This document shows, piece after piece, positions 26,649 to 35,889 of a stretch of 64,000 bases of DNA. The number at the start of each line of letters is the position of its first letter. The first letter of the stretch is position 1. The notes under the pieces are model-generated. The model had not been told where the DNA came from, made no database searches, and saw nothing but the letters and a program-made list of their open reading frames with translations. The stretch covers positions 62,001-126,000 of the forward strand of contig CASDOZ010000007.1 in assembly GCA_949282265.1 (NCBI GenBank). The letters are read 5' to 3'. The translations under genes and the position numbers were made by a program. The stretch comes from an uncultured Bacteroidales bacterium. Its GTDB lineage: Bacteria > Bacteroidota > Bacteroidia > Bacteroidales > Paludibacteraceae.

Positions 26649-27332
26649 TTATTGTAATCTGAAGTTAACAGGCACAGTGAATTTTACACGTACGGCCTTT
26701 CCGCGTTGTTTACCGGGTTTCCATTTTGGCATTGACTCAATAACGCGTACAGCTTCTTTATCCAAACTGGCGTCGCCTGCGCTGCGGACAACTTCAATAT
26801 CAACGATAGAACCGTCCTTGTTTACTGTAAATTGGCAGATAACACGTCCTTGGATTCCGTTCTCTTGTGCAATGACGGGGTATTTGATGTTTTCTGACAA
26901 GTATTTGAACAACTCAGCCTGTCCGCCAGGAAATTCCGGCATGGTCTCTACAATCTGGAATACAACCTGGTCCTCTTCTTCTTCAATAGGAGCAGCTACC
27001 GGCGGTTGAACCACGATGGCGGTTTGTTCATCTATTTCAGAAGTGAATTCCACGCTCTTGGTTTCAACTTCGTTTTCAACTACGTTTAATTCCACAACAA
27101 CTTCCGGAGCTGGAGGTGGTGGAGGGGGCGGTGGTGTCTCTTGTGATGTCTGGATAACATCTAATTCTTCCTCAAAGTCCATCTCTACATCGACAACTTC
27201 GTGCTTCGTTACTTCCTGTTGTGACCATTCCAGAGCCACAAAAATAACAGCGAGTGCCACGACAAGTCCCATCAATAAAAAGATGAGCTTTTTGTCTTCC
27301 AAGTTTGCTTTCGGCGATTTCTTTAAATCCAT
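26649..27332 (-). CDS. TonB-family energy transducer
   Basis: 227 residues. One N-terminal membrane helix (about 17-36; LIFLLMGLVVALAVIFVALE), an acidic and proline-rich periplasmic linker (TPPPPPPPPAPEV, then several Glu runs) and the C-terminal TonB domain (about 135-227; MPEFPGGQAELFKYLSENI, YPVIAQENGIQGRVICQF, then PKWKPGKQRGKAVRVKFTVP). Couples the proton-driven ExbB/ExbD motor to outer-membrane receptors such as that at 707. Several TonB paralogues per genome are normal here. ExbB/ExbD genes lie at 38045-40462, not adjacent. Confidence 0.93.
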   Translation of the reverse strand: MDLKKSPKANLEDKKLIFLLMGLVVALAVIFVALEWSQQEVTKHEVVDVEMDFEEELDVIQTSQETPPPPPPPPAPEVVVELNVVENEVETKSVEFTSEIDEQTAIVVQPPVAAPIEEEEDQVVFQIVETMPEFPGGQAELFKYLSENIKYPVIAQENGIQGRVICQFTVNKDGSIVDIEVVRSAGDASLDKEAVRVIESMPKWKPGKQRGKAVRVKFTVPVNFRLQ

Positions 27333-27474
27333 ATTACTTTTATTATCTTCGTTATTATTAGATTTAACTATTTTTGAGATATGCCTTTTGGCAAAAATGT
27401 GTTTCCCTGACGATGGTATTTCCGGCTTCTATATGCTCGGACTATACTGTTCCGTCTTTTATTGTTTGAACGCA

Positions 27475-27482
27475 CAAATGTA
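27475..27482 (-). promoter_or_regulatory. -7 element of tonB-like gene
   Basis: Minus strand TACATTTG fits TAnnTTTG, giving a leader of about 135 bases before the tonB-like start. No clear -33 element. Confidence 0.45.
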
Positions 27483-27647
27483 CACTTTTTTTTTTATGTT
27501 TCATCCATGCATTAAAAAAAACTGTGTTTTTATCGTTTTTTTATATTGTATCTGGCTTTTTTCTATATTCATTATCTCCTTATTTGAAGTTTGCCGTGAT
27601 AAAAAGCGAAAAATTGTTGATTTTTTTTCCGCGCCATAAAAATAATG

Positions 27648-27655
27648 TACCTTTG
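27648..27655 (+). promoter_or_regulatory. -7 element of porQ operon
   Basis: TACCTTTG, 72 bases before the porQ start; preceded by a T-rich tract rather than a clear TTTG. Confidence 0.55.
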
Positions 27656-27727
27656 GGCAATTTTTGTATTCTTGCTAATCTGCTGCCTTGTTTTTGTGAC
27701 AATGGTGTGTGGGAGATTCTGTAAACA

Positions 27728-28741
27728 ATGAAACGAATAGCACTTGCAGTTTTTATACATTTAACAGTTCCTGTTGCCCTTTTTTCGCAGGCAGGATCCA
27801 GTGTGTTCCAATTCTTGAATTTACCGGTTTCTTCCCGTTTGGCAGCTTTGGGAGGAACAAATGTTTCTTTGCGGGATGATGACTTGAATTTTGCATTCCA
27901 GAATCCAGCCTTGCTAACTGAAAATACGCATAACAACATTAGTTTAAATTACGCCCTTTATTTGGCGGACATTATGTTCGGTTCGGCAGCGTACAGCTAC
28001 AATTACGGGAAAAACTATTTCGCGGCAGGCATCCATTATATAAATTATGGTAAATTCGACTACGCCGACGAGGTGGGCGAGTTGTCCGGCGAGCAGTTTA
28101 CGGCCAAGGATTTTGCCATGAACCTCATGTATGCGCGCCAATTGAACGATTATTTTACGGCAGGTGCGACGTTGAAACCGATATATTCGGTTTACGAGCG
28201 TTACACGAGTTTTGCGATGGCCTTGGATATGGGTGTTCATTTCCAGAGTAAAAACAAGTTGTTCATGGCTGGCCTGGTTTTCAGGAACATGGGTGTGCAA
28301 CTGAAAGGCTATTATGACACGGCAGAAGGGCAGCACAGGGAAAAATTGCCTTTTGATATCCAATTGGGAGTTAGCCAGAAATTTGCACATGCACCGTTGC
28401 GCTTGTCGTTAACTTTACATGATTTGCAACGTTGGGATTTAGGTTACCAAACTTATAACATAGATGCCAAAGACATTAAATGGGTCGATATGGCATTCCG
28501 CCATGCAATTATCAGCATGGAATTTATTCCGACCAAAAACTTTTATGTGGCTTTATCATATAATCATCGGCGACATCAAGAAATGACAATGAGCACCTTC
28601 AAAAGTCTGGCCGGTTTTGGCGTGGGAGCCGGTGTGAAAATCTATAAGTTCCATGTCGGATTCGGCATGGCGCAATACCAGCTGGGGAATTACACTTATC
28701 AATTTTCCATAACGACGGCATTGGACGAATTCAAACTATAA
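27728..28741 (+). CDS. porQ: Type IX secretion system outer-membrane protein PorQ
   Basis: 337 residues. Signal peptide (about 1-20, ending LFSQ), then a FadL-like barrel with the PorV/PorQ family start (SSRLAALGGTNVSLRDDDL, then FAFQNPALL) and a beta-rich remainder ending FSITTALDEFKL. In Porphyromonas gingivalis porQ is needed for type IX secretion and, as here, is followed by cmk and ispH. The endonuclease at 43886 carries a tail that such a system would recognise. Confidence 0.85.
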   Translation: MKRIALAVFIHLTVPVALFSQAGSSVFQFLNLPVSSRLAALGGTNVSLRDDDLNFAFQNPALLTENTHNNISLNYALYLADIMFGSAAYSYNYGKNYFAAGIHYINYGKFDYADEVGELSGEQFTAKDFAMNLMYARQLNDYFTAGATLKPIYSVYERYTSFAMALDMGVHFQSKNKLFMAGLVFRNMGVQLKGYYDTAEGQHREKLPFDIQLGVSQKFAHAPLRLSLTLHDLQRWDLGYQTYNIDAKDIKWVDMAFRHAIISMEFIPTKNFYVALSYNHRRHQEMTMSTFKSLAGFGVGAGVKIYKFHVGFGMAQYQLGNYTYQFSITTALDEFKL

Positions 28742-28755
28742 AACATAACCTATTT

Positions 28756-29448
28756 ATGAAAATAATTGTTGCCATAGATGGTTTTTCATCATGCGGCAAA
28801 AGTACCATGGCAAAAGAATTGGCTACTTATGCTGGTTATACTTATGTTGATACGGGTGCCATGTACCGTGCAGTGGCTTTGTTCTGCCTTCGCAACGGCT
28901 GGATGACGGAAAACGCTATTGATGAAACGCAGCTGCAAGCCCATATCCACGAATTGACCGTTGGATTCCAGCTCCGACCAGATGGAGGGCAGGACACGAT
29001 GCTCAACGGTGAGAACGTTGAAGCCCTGATACGCACGCTCGAAGTCGGCAACGGCGCAAGCAGGGTTAGCACTATCGGCTTTGTCCGCCGCGAGCTGGTG
29101 AGGCAGCAGCAAATCATGGGTAGGCGCAAAGGCATTGTTATGGATGGCCGTGACATAGGCACTGTCGTTTTCCCAGATGCGGAATTGAAACTGTTTGTTA
29201 CGGCACGGCCGGAGGTGCGTGCACAACGCCGTTACCAAGAATTGCTTGGCAAAGGGGAACAGATCACATTTGATGAAGTGCTTGCTAACGTGAAAGAGCG
29301 TGATTACCGCGATACCCATCGGGCGGAAAGCCCGCTTAGACAGGCGGAAGATGCCATCCTGTTTGACAATTCCGACCTGACACGCGCGGAACAAATGGAA
29401 AAGTTGAAGCGGATATTTGACGAGGCCGTGGGGCGGTGTCAGCATTGA
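28756..29448 (+). CDS. cmk: Cytidylate kinase
   Basis: 230 residues. Phosphorylates CMP/dCMP with ATP. P-loop AIDGFSSCGKSTMAKELA at the N-terminus, YVDTGAMYRAVALF, and MDGRDIGTVVFPDAELKLFV with RAQRRYQEL. Starts 14 bases after porQ; the stop overlaps the ispH start as TGATG. Confidence 0.96.
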   Translation: MKIIVAIDGFSSCGKSTMAKELATYAGYTYVDTGAMYRAVALFCLRNGWMTENAIDETQLQAHIHELTVGFQLRPDGGQDTMLNGENVEALIRTLEVGNGASRVSTIGFVRRELVRQQQIMGRRKGIVMDGRDIGTVVFPDAELKLFVTARPEVRAQRRYQELLGKGEQITFDEVLANVKERDYRDTHRAESPLRQAEDAILFDNSDLTRAEQMEKLKRIFDEAVGRCQH

Positions 29449-30335
29449 TGTCCCAAGAAGCTTGTCCATGCAAAAATTCGGTTATGGTTACGATTGACAA
29501 AAAATCCGGTTTCTGTTTCGGAGTCGTGAACGCCATCAAGAAAGCGGAAGAAGAATTGGCCAAAGGTGAAACCCTGTATTGTCTCGGTGATATTGTACAC
29601 AACGGGCAGGAAGTGGCACGTCTGGAAAAAATGGGCTTGATTACCATTGATTACGAACAGTTTGCACAACTGCATGATGTAAAAGTATTGTTGCGCGCAC
29701 ACGGCGAGCCTCCTTCCACTTATGAGATTGCCCGGAAAAACAACATTACGATAATTGATGCATCTTGTCCGGTCGTATTGCGTTTGCAGTCTGATATCAA
29801 GAAGAAGTACGAAGAACGTAAGGACGGTACGCAAATTGTCATTTATGGGAAAAAGGGACATGCGGAAGTTATTGGTTTGGAAGGCCAGACGGACAATACG
29901 GCCATCGTTGTGGAAAACGAAGACGACTTGCGCAAGATAGATTTTAAGAAGGATATTTGTCTGTTTTCCCAAACGACCAAGTCGGTAGATGGCTTCAATG
30001 TGTTGGTGGAAAAAATAAGCACGCAATTTCAAGGAAACACATTTGAAAAATTCGATACAATTTGCCGGCAGGTAGCCAATAGAATTCCAAATATTCGTAA
30101 CTTTGCAACGCAGAACGATGTGGTGTTTTTCGTCGGCGGAAAGAAAAGTTCAAACGGTAAAGTGTTGTATGAACATTGCAAGGAGGCAAACCCACAGACT
30201 TTTTTTATATCCGATGCAAGCGAAATAACACCAGAACAAGTGGCTTTTTGCCAAGACAAGAAAGTAGGAATATGTGGTGCGACTTCCACGCCCTATTGGC
30301 TGATGGAAGCTTGTGCTGAAAAAATTAATAAATAG
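29448..30335 (+). CDS. ispH: 4-hydroxy-3-methylbut-2-enyl diphosphate reductase
   Basis: Last step of the MEP isoprenoid route, an iron-sulphur enzyme. Cluster cysteines are in [19 protein letters not shown] and [23 protein letters not shown] and the [11 protein letters not shown] segment are also present. The ATG at 29448 overlaps the cmk stop and gives 295 residues; an internal ATG at 29484 gives 283 and begins exactly at the conserved [12 protein letters not shown]. Either is possible, and coupling favours the first. Confidence 0.93.
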   Translation: MSQEACPCKNSVMVTIDKKSGFCFGVVNAIKKAEEELAKGETLYCLGDIVHNGQEVARLEKMGLITIDYEQFAQLHDVKVLLRAHGEPPSTYEIARKNNITIIDASCPVVLRLQSDIKKKYEERKDGTQIVIYGKKGHAEVIGLEGQTDNTAIVVENEDDLRKIDFKKDICLFSQTTKSVDGFNVLVEKISTQFQGNTFEKFDTICRQVANRIPNIRNFATQNDVVFFVGGKKSSNGKVLYEHCKEANPQTFFISDASEITPEQVAFCQDKKVGICGATSTPYWLMEACAEKINK

Positions 30336-30339
30336 GATT

Positions 30340-31323
30340 ATGGAGTATAAAATTAGATGTGTGGGACTTCTTACCTCAGGCGGTGATGCTCCCGGAATGA
30401 ATGCGGCTATCCGTGCGGTAACGCGGACGGCAATTTTCAACGGAATTCGCGTAAAAGCCATTTACCGTGGCTACAAGGGACTGATTACAGGAGAAGTCAA
30501 GGAATTCCGGACACAAGATGTCAGCAATATTATCCAGCATGGCGGCACGATCTTGAAAACCGCCCGTTGCATGGAATTCAAAACGCCGGAAGGCCGCAAA
30601 ATAGCCTACGACACCATGGTGCGCGAAGAAATCGATGCGCTTGTCGTTATCGGCGGCGACGGCACGTTTACCGGGGCGCGTATTTTCGCGCAGGAATATA
30701 ACATTCCGATTGTGGGCTTGCCCGGCACGATTGACAACGATTTGTGGGGGACGGACTCCACAATCGGCTATGACACGGCTTTGAATACCATTATGGAAGC
30801 CGTTGATAAGATCCGCGACACGGCAACTTCGCACGAGCGTCTGTTCTTCGTCGAAGTGATGGGGCGTGATGCCGGTTTCCTGGCATTGAACAGCGCGATT
30901 GCCGCTGGTGCCGAGGCTGCTATCATCCCAGAGCGGGAAACGCACGAAGACCAGTTGGAGGCGCTTATCAAAAACGGCTTTCGCAAATCGAAAAACAGCA
31001 GTATTGTGCTTGTGGCCGAAAGTGAAACGACCGGAGGCGCACAAGGGCTAGCAAATCGTATGCGTGAGGAACATCCTGAATATGATGTGCGCGTAACGAT
31101 TCTCGGGCATATCCAGCGCGGTGGCTCTCCGACTGCCTATGACCGCATCTTGGCGAGCCGCATGGGAGTGGCGGCCATCGATGCCCTGCTGGACGAGCAA
31201 CGTAATATAATGATTGGTATCCAGAATGATGAGATTGTGCACGTTCCTTTCACTAAAGCCATCAAGGACGACAAACAGATAAATCCGGAAAAAGTTTCCG
31301 TTTTGCAGATATTGTCCATCTAA
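30340..31323 (+). CDS. pfkA: 6-phosphofructokinase, ATP-dependent type
   Basis: 327 residues from ATG 30340, 4 bases after the ispH stop; an upstream in-frame start lies inside ispH. Commits fructose 6-phosphate to glycolysis. ATP site [18 protein letters not shown] and [12 protein letters not shown], catalytic [20 protein letters not shown], and the effector/substrate residues in [12 protein letters not shown] and [16 protein letters not shown]. The Gly after GGDG supports ATP rather than pyrophosphate as donor. Confidence 0.96.
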   Translation: MEYKIRCVGLLTSGGDAPGMNAAIRAVTRTAIFNGIRVKAIYRGYKGLITGEVKEFRTQDVSNIIQHGGTILKTARCMEFKTPEGRKIAYDTMVREEIDALVVIGGDGTFTGARIFAQEYNIPIVGLPGTIDNDLWGTDSTIGYDTALNTIMEAVDKIRDTATSHERLFFVEVMGRDAGFLALNSAIAAGAEAAIIPERETHEDQLEALIKNGFRKSKNSSIVLVAESETTGGAQGLANRMREEHPEYDVRVTILGHIQRGGSPTAYDRILASRMGVAAIDALLDEQRNIMIGIQNDEIVHVPFTKAIKDDKQINPEKVSVLQILSI

Positions 31324-31349
31324 ACAAGGACAATCCATGGATAAAACAC

Positions 31350-31379
31350 CCCCGAAAGCCAGGCAAAAAACTTTCGGGG
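31350..31379 (+). terminator. Terminator after pfkA
   Basis: 9-bp stem CCCCGAAAG / CTTTCGGGG with a 12-base loop, followed by TTCGTTTT. Ends the porQ-cmk-ispH-pfkA unit. Confidence 0.8.
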
Positions 31380-31401
31380 TTCGTTTTACTATACAGAATC
31401 T

Positions 31402-31602
31402 TCATTCTTGTTTGCTATATGCCGGCGGCATAACGATACATAATATGATATATAGCAACAAACCGGGGAATCCTGCCGTGAAAACGGACAGGAAAGCATA
31501 GGCGGCACGTACGACGGTTATGTCCCACCCTAAAAATTCGGCAATCCCGGCGCATACGCCGGCTATCATTTTGTCGTTTGACTTGCACAGTTTCTTGTTC
31601 AT
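31402..31602 (-). CDS. PspC-domain small membrane protein
   Basis: 66 residues from ATG 31602 (MNKKLCKSNDKMIAGVCAG). Nearly all of it is one PspC domain: basic start, IAGVCAGIAEFLGWD, then a long hydrophobic helix (about 35-58). PspC-like proteins act in envelope stress responses; here it stands alone, with no pspA or pspB near. Short C-terminal tail PPAYSKQE. Confidence 0.88.
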   Translation of the reverse strand: MNKKLCKSNDKMIAGVCAGIAEFLGWDITVVRAAYAFLSVFTAGFPGLLLYIILCIVMPPAYSKQE

Positions 31603-31634
31603 GATGAAAAAATCTTGTTTTCTTATTTGGCTGC

Positions 31635-31665
31635 CAAAGGTAGAAAAAAACATAATTGCAGGCAA
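31635..31665 (-). promoter_or_regulatory. Promoter of the pspC-like gene
   Basis: Minus strand -33 TTG (31663-31665), 20-base spacer, -7 TACCTTTG (31635-31642), 33 bases before the start codon. Confidence 0.65.
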
Positions 31666-31689
31666 GCGTTCCAATCCGCAAATTATTCG

Positions 31690-31697
31690 TATTTTTG
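31690..31697 (+). promoter_or_regulatory. -7 element of the asparaginase gene
   Basis: TATTTTTG fits TAnnTTTG, 33 bases before the ATG. It is divergent to the pspC-like promoter. Confidence 0.55.
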
Positions 31698-31730
31698 CAA
31701 CGGTTTTTTTGCACTTTCTATCTTAATCGT

Positions 31731-32774
31731 ATGCAAGACAGAAAAAAAGCTGTTTTAATTATCCTTACAGGCGGAACTATTTGCATGGCCGAAGATTCCC
31801 AAACGGGAGCGTTACGTCCTATTGATAGTTTGCGCCTGAAAGATTTGCTGCCCGAATTGACGACTATGGGCTTGCGTGTTGATACGATTCCCTTTGACCC
31901 ACTTATCGATTCATCGGATGTGCATCCGCCAGTGTGGAGCCAACTTTCTCATATTATTTATGATAATTATGACATGTATGATGGTTTCGTCATTCTCCAT
32001 GGGACAGACACAATGGCTTATACGGCTTCTGCACTGAGCTTTATGTTGGAAAATCTGGGCAAGCCGGTTATCTTTACGGGTGCCCAGCTCCCGATTGGCA
32101 TGTTGCGTTCCGACGCGAAAGAAAATTTGCTGACGGCTATAGAAATTGCTTCCGCACAGGAGGACGGGCGTGCTATCGTTCCGGAAGTTTGCATCTTTTT
32201 TGAAGATACGCTATTCCGCGGTAACCGCACGACGAAAAAGAATGCAGAACATTTCAATGCGTTCGATTCTTACAATTATCCGCCTTTGGGAAAATCGGGC
32301 GTACATTTGAAGTATTTCAAGTCGGCAATTCACTATCCCGATTACTCGAAACCGTTGCGCCTGCGCACGAAAATAGACCAAAACGTGGTCATTCTCAAAC
32401 TTTTTCCAGGTATTACGGAGCAAATCGTACAGACCATTTTGCATATTCCCGGATTACGGGCTGTCGTGTTGGAAACATTCGGTTCTGGCAATGCACCCCG
32501 CCGTATATGGTTGCACAATGCGTTGAAAGATGCAACAAAACGTGGAATCATTATTGTCAATAAAACGCAATGCAGCATTGGTTCCGTGGAAATGGGGCGC
32601 TATCAGACGAGTCTGAATCTGCTTGATGCCGGAGTCATCAGCGGTTACGACATAACCACGGAGGCTATAGTTGTGAAGTTGATGTATTTGCTTGGTGAGC
32701 AGCAGGACACGGAACGTGTGAAGAAAATGCTGACACAAAGCCTGTGTGGCGAAATGACTGTTGAAAAAAACTAA
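31731..32774 (+). CDS. ansA: Type I L-asparaginase
   Basis: 347 residues from ATG 31731 (the longer frame crosses the promoter). Hydrolyses asparagine to aspartate and ammonia. First catalytic Thr in LIILTGGTICMAED, second in FVILHGTDTMAYTASAL, plus FTGAQLPIG and SDAKENLLTAIEIA. No signal peptide, so cytoplasmic type I. Its stop overlaps the stop of the convergent glycosyltransferase gene by 4 bases. Confidence 0.94.
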   Translation: MQDRKKAVLIILTGGTICMAEDSQTGALRPIDSLRLKDLLPELTTMGLRVDTIPFDPLIDSSDVHPPVWSQLSHIIYDNYDMYDGFVILHGTDTMAYTASALSFMLENLGKPVIFTGAQLPIGMLRSDAKENLLTAIEIASAQEDGRAIVPEVCIFFEDTLFRGNRTTKKNAEHFNAFDSYNYPPLGKSGVHLKYFKSAIHYPDYSKPLRLRTKIDQNVVILKLFPGITEQIVQTILHIPGLRAVVLETFGSGNAPRRIWLHNALKDATKRGIIIVNKTQCSIGSVEMGRYQTSLNLLDAGVISGYDITTEAIVVKLMYLLGEQQDTERVKKMLTQSLCGEMTVEKN

Positions 32775-33724
32775 ATCAGTGTTTTCAGATAATTGGCCAG
32801 ATATTCTTGCTCGGTTTGTCCGGGGGTTGGTATCAATTCGGCTTTGTATAGGACACCGAGGGTAGCTAAATCCATAAGGGTGCTATACCCGCTCCGCGCA
32901 ATGATTTTTTTTGCAGCCAGCAGTTTGCTGCACAATTCATAATCGTCCATGTTTTGCATGATGCGGATGTTGGGCGCAATAGCCGCTCTGGCAGGAACGT
33001 TCTTGGAATTTATTTTCCCCTCTACCAGCAATAACGGCTGTTTGTTGCTTGCATAACGTGCCAATATTTCTTTTTCAAACAGTGTGCGCTGTGGTTCCGG
33101 CCCGGAAAGTACGGCTACGGTCAGATTTTCTTTCTTGGGGTCGGACTGCCTGCCGGAATTTTCGAAACGCGAGAGGATTCCGATATATTCCGCGTTGCGG
33201 GGCAAGGCTTTTGGATGGCTCAACTCGCCGGCTAAGCCGTTTTCTTGTCGGTCAGGAATCCAGCAACGGTCATATTTTTCAATAAGCCGATAATGCATTA
33301 TGCGTACTAATGGTTCTGCCCATTTTAGCCCTTTGGGCATTTTGATGGTGAGTTGATGCGTCATGTAAATACAATAGGCCTGTTTGTTATGCAAGCAAAA
33401 GCGGTTATCGGAAACTACTTGGTCGAAATGTTCTTCGCGGAGCAGTCTTTTCAGGTAATGGTAGTCGGCAAGACAATATGCGATAAGTTTGGGTAATTGC
33501 AGGAACAGGCTTATTATCTGATTATTCGAGGCGGAGTAATGAATGTCGAGTCTGGGCAATTCCCTGAATGGCAATTCAGGAAAATGTTTTTTTAGCACTT
33601 CCAATGACATGCCATCGCCGCCTAGGATGACATCGTGCCCTTCTGACAGAAAACGCCTGATGAGTGGGATACAACGCGTGGCATGTCCTAATCCCCAATT
33701 GAGTGGTGCTACCAGAATTCTCAT
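32771..33724 (-). CDS. MurG-like glycosyltransferase family protein
   Basis: 317 residues from ATG 33724 (MRILVAPLNWGLGHATR), which fits the GT-B N-terminal loop of the MurG/UDP-sugar transferase type; the longer frame lies in the upstream gene. C-terminal half has the donor-site pattern AAKKIIARSGYSTLMDLATLG and a PGQTEQEYLA stretch. Acceptor and sugar are unknown. It lies 10 bases after the radical SAM gene, so they form one operon. Confidence 0.82.
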   Translation of the reverse strand: MRILVAPLNWGLGHATRCIPLIRRFLSEGHDVILGGDGMSLEVLKKHFPELPFRELPRLDIHYSASNNQIISLFLQLPKLIAYCLADYHYLKRLLREEHFDQVVSDNRFCLHNKQAYCIYMTHQLTIKMPKGLKWAEPLVRIMHYRLIEKYDRCWIPDRQENGLAGELSHPKALPRNAEYIGILSRFENSGRQSDPKKENLTVAVLSGPEPQRTLFEKEILARYASNKQPLLLVEGKINSKNVPARAAIAPNIRIMQNMDDYELCSKLLAAKKIIARSGYSTLMDLATLGVLYKAELIPTPGQTEQEYLANYLKTLI

Positions 33725-33734
33725 ATCCGTGTGG

Positions 33735-34502
33735 TCAGGAGGCGACAGAAACCAGGAAGCCTTCCGCTCTGGCCATATCCGCGATGTTCTCCAATTCTGT
33801 TTTGCCGATTTTTTCCAGGTCGTGGACGGGCGTGGCGCGATCAATGGCATAAATCATGATGTTTTTGGGCCGTATCTGTTTCAAGGCGTTTATCCATGCT
33901 CTGACTTCTTCCTCTGTCGTGTTGTCTATGTTTTTTCCCAAATAGGAGCCACGCAGGAAAATGGTTTGTATAGTCAAATTTCCCTCAAAATCGCACAATT
34001 GTTTGGTCAAGCTTGAGACCGTGAATTTTTCGCTGACAGGTTGGTCTATCAGGCGCATGGTCTGCTCTATGGCCGAATCGAATTTCAGCAAGCGGTTGTC
34101 TGCTTTCAGCAGGCCGCTGACCACATCAGGGCGATGCAGTTGCGTGGAATTGGTCAATACGGTTACCTTCGCTTGTGGGAAATAATGGTTCCGCAAGGTA
34201 ATTGTGTCATCTATTATGGTCTCAAAATCAGGATGCAAGGTGGGTTCCCCGTTGCCAGAAAAGGTGAAAACATCCGGAGATATGCCTTGCGTTTTCAGTT
34301 CTTCCAGTTTTACATGCAACGCGTTTTTTACTTCATCGCGCGTGGGAATATGCGGTTCGTGCGTTTTCGTGTTGAATCCGCATTCGCAATATATGCAATT
34401 GAACGTGCATATTTTTGCTTTGGCCGGCATGAGATTGATGCCTAGCGAGCAACCGAAACGGCGGCTATGAATCGGCCCGTAAATGATCTGTTCGAATAAC
34501 AT
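33735..34502 (-). CDS. Radical SAM protein (AstB/MoaA-like)
   Basis: 255 residues from ATG 34502. The 4Fe-4S motif CTFNCIYCECG (Cx3CxxC) is near residue 35, preceded by SRRFGCSLGINLMPAKAKIC and followed by FSGNGEPTLHPDFE, the SAM-binding GGE-type motif. Ends without a SPASM domain. The family is often annotated as radical SAM protein of unknown function. It is co-transcribed with the glycosyltransferase. Confidence 0.85.
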   Translation of the reverse strand: MLFEQIIYGPIHSRRFGCSLGINLMPAKAKICTFNCIYCECGFNTKTHEPHIPTRDEVKNALHVKLEELKTQGISPDVFTFSGNGEPTLHPDFETIIDDTITLRNHYFPQAKVTVLTNSTQLHRPDVVSGLLKADNRLLKFDSAIEQTMRLIDQPVSEKFTVSSLTKQLCDFEGNLTIQTIFLRGSYLGKNIDNTTEEEVRAWINALKQIRPKNIMIYAIDRATPVHDLEKIGKTELENIADMARAEGFLVSVAS

Positions 34503-34530
34503 GAAATTGTTTTTATGATTACAGGTTTTG

Positions 34531-34561
34531 CAAAGGTACAAATACTCAGCAAAAAAAGCAA
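34531..34561 (-). promoter_or_regulatory. Promoter of radical SAM-glycosyltransferase operon
   Basis: Minus strand TTG (34559-34561), 20-base spacer, TACCTTTG (34531-34538); 29 bases from the start. Confidence 0.7.
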
Positions 34562-34654
34562 TGTTTAATGCTTCTGGCTTCTTGTTTTGATGCCTTGATT
34601 TATACTGAATTTCAGTTAAAAAAGCGGCATGCAGGAAGAAAAACTTATCAACAG

Positions 34655-34685
34655 TTTGTTGTTTCAGAAATTTTATCTACTTTTG
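34655..34685 (+). promoter_or_regulatory. Promoter of rpmH
   Basis: -33 TTTG at 34655-34658, 19-base spacer, -7 TACTTTTG at 34678-34685. Among the best matches to the Bacteroidota housekeeping consensus in the window, as expected for a ribosomal protein gene. Confidence 0.82.
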
Positions 34686-34731
34686 CAGTCCCAAAAATCA
34701 TGGAAATAAAATAAGATTAAATTATACGGCA

Positions 34732-34890
34732 ATGAAAAGAACGTTTCAACCCTCAAAAAGAAAAAGAAGAAATAAACACGGATTCCGTGAAAGAATGGCA
34801 ACCGCAAATGGTCGCCGCGTATTAGCTGCCCGTCGTGCAAAAGGTCGTGCTAAATTAACTGTTGCAGACGAAGGACGCCATAAAAAATAA
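34732..34890 (+). CDS. rpmH: Ribosomal protein L34
   Basis: 52 residues, very basic: [20 protein letters not shown] then [20 protein letters not shown] and a short acidic/His tail. The KRTFQPSxRKRxxxHGFRxRM core is diagnostic of L34. Shares no operon with rnpA or dnaA here; it has its own promoter and terminator. Confidence 0.98.
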   Translation: MKRTFQPSKRKRRNKHGFRERMATANGRRVLAARRAKGRAKLTVADEGRHKK

Positions 34891-34923
34891 TGAATAAAGT
34901 TATTTTCATACGTTTTGGTTTGG

Positions 34924-34954
34924 AAAAGTAAAGGTTTCGGCTTTTACTTTTTTT
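34924..34954 (+). terminator. Terminator after rpmH
   Basis: 11-bp stem AAAAGTAAAGG / CTTTTACTTTT (one G-T pair) with a 6-base loop, running directly into TTT. Confidence 0.85.
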
Positions 34955-34990
34955 GTTTTTATAAATGACTGTCAAATACAAGATTTGTTC

Positions 34991-34998
34991 TATCTTTG
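34991..34998 (+). promoter_or_regulatory. -7 element of the PASTA-rluD-tatD operon
   Basis: TATCTTTG, 47 bases before the PASTA gene; -33 element not clear. Confidence 0.55.
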
Positions 34999-35044
34999 TC
35001 CCGTCAAGTAGTGAAATTGTTCCATCCCTAATAGGAGATATGAT

Positions 35045-35872
35045 ATGAAATTCAACCTGAAAAAATTCTGGAAAGAAAGTGTTTTCGCTTTTTTCCTTAA
35101 AAATATTGTTTTGGCGGTCGTTATTTTTGTAGTCATGGCCAATATCGTTTTATTTGCCATAGATGGATATACACGTCACGGTGAAGCAGAAACAGTTCCT
35201 GACTTGCGGAATATGTATGTGGAGGAAGCGGAAGTTGTTCTTGCCTCCCAAGGATTGAGTTTGCAGGTTATTGATTCTATGTATGACCGTCAAAAGACAC
35301 TTGGAGCAATTGTAGAACAAACGCCGCCAGCTGCTTCCACCATAAAGAAAGGCCGTTCGGTTTATGTGATTATCAATTCCACCACGGTACGTAAAGTGCC
35401 AGTTCCCGATGTCCGCGATGTGTCGTTGCGTCAGGCAGAAGCAACGCTGGGGATTATTGACTTGAAAGTTGGGCGTATAGAATACAAGCCTTCTGAATAT
35501 AAGGATCTTGTGTTGGACATGTTGTTGGATGGGAAATCAATTCCTGCCGGACAGCGTGTACCGGAGGGTACAGCCATTACGTTGGTTGTTGGCCAGGGTA
35601 GTGGGATGGATGCCGTATTTGTTCCTGATTTGATAGGTTTGCCGTTGTCGCTTGTCAGGGACAAGGTGCGTGAGGCGAATTTGGTGCTCGGTGCCATTGA
35701 TTACGATGTCCAGCCCGTTGGTAATGAAGCCGATTATGTCATTATTTCACAGCAACCGGTAGCCGGTTCGTGGCAAATAGCAGGTTCCCGCATTGATATT
35801 TGGTTGTCAACCGACAAAAACAAGGTGGCCAATCCACAACAAAAAGTTGTCGACGAGGACAATTTCTTTTAA
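35045..35872 (+). CDS. Membrane-anchored PASTA-domain protein
   Basis: 275 residues. Short cytoplasmic basic start, one membrane helix (about 18-40), then three PASTA repeats (about 50-112, 114-188, 193-262), each with the VPDLRN/VPDVRD/VPDLIG start and the QTPPAAS or QQPVAGS core. There is no kinase or transpeptidase domain. PASTA repeats usually bind peptidoglycan. It lies 17 bases before rluD in an apparent operon. Confidence 0.9.
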   Translation: MKFNLKKFWKESVFAFFLKNIVLAVVIFVVMANIVLFAIDGYTRHGEAETVPDLRNMYVEEAEVVLASQGLSLQVIDSMYDRQKTLGAIVEQTPPAASTIKKGRSVYVIINSTTVRKVPVPDVRDVSLRQAEATLGIIDLKVGRIEYKPSEYKDLVLDMLLDGKSIPAGQRVPEGTAITLVVGQGSGMDAVFVPDLIGLPLSLVRDKVREANLVLGAIDYDVQPVGNEADYVIISQQPVAGSWQIAGSRIDIWLSTDKNKVANPQQKVVDEDNFF

Positions 35873-35889
35873 ATGTATTGCACTCACGC

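Larger units (their letters stand above)
27333..27727. other. Divergent intergenic region tonB / porQ
   Basis: 395 bases, very AT-rich with several T runs. Carries a minus-strand -7 element TACATTTG-type (minus reads TACATTTG at 27475-27482) and a plus-strand -7 element TACCTTTG at 27648-27655. No gene or RNA fold is recognised. Confidence 0.5.
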
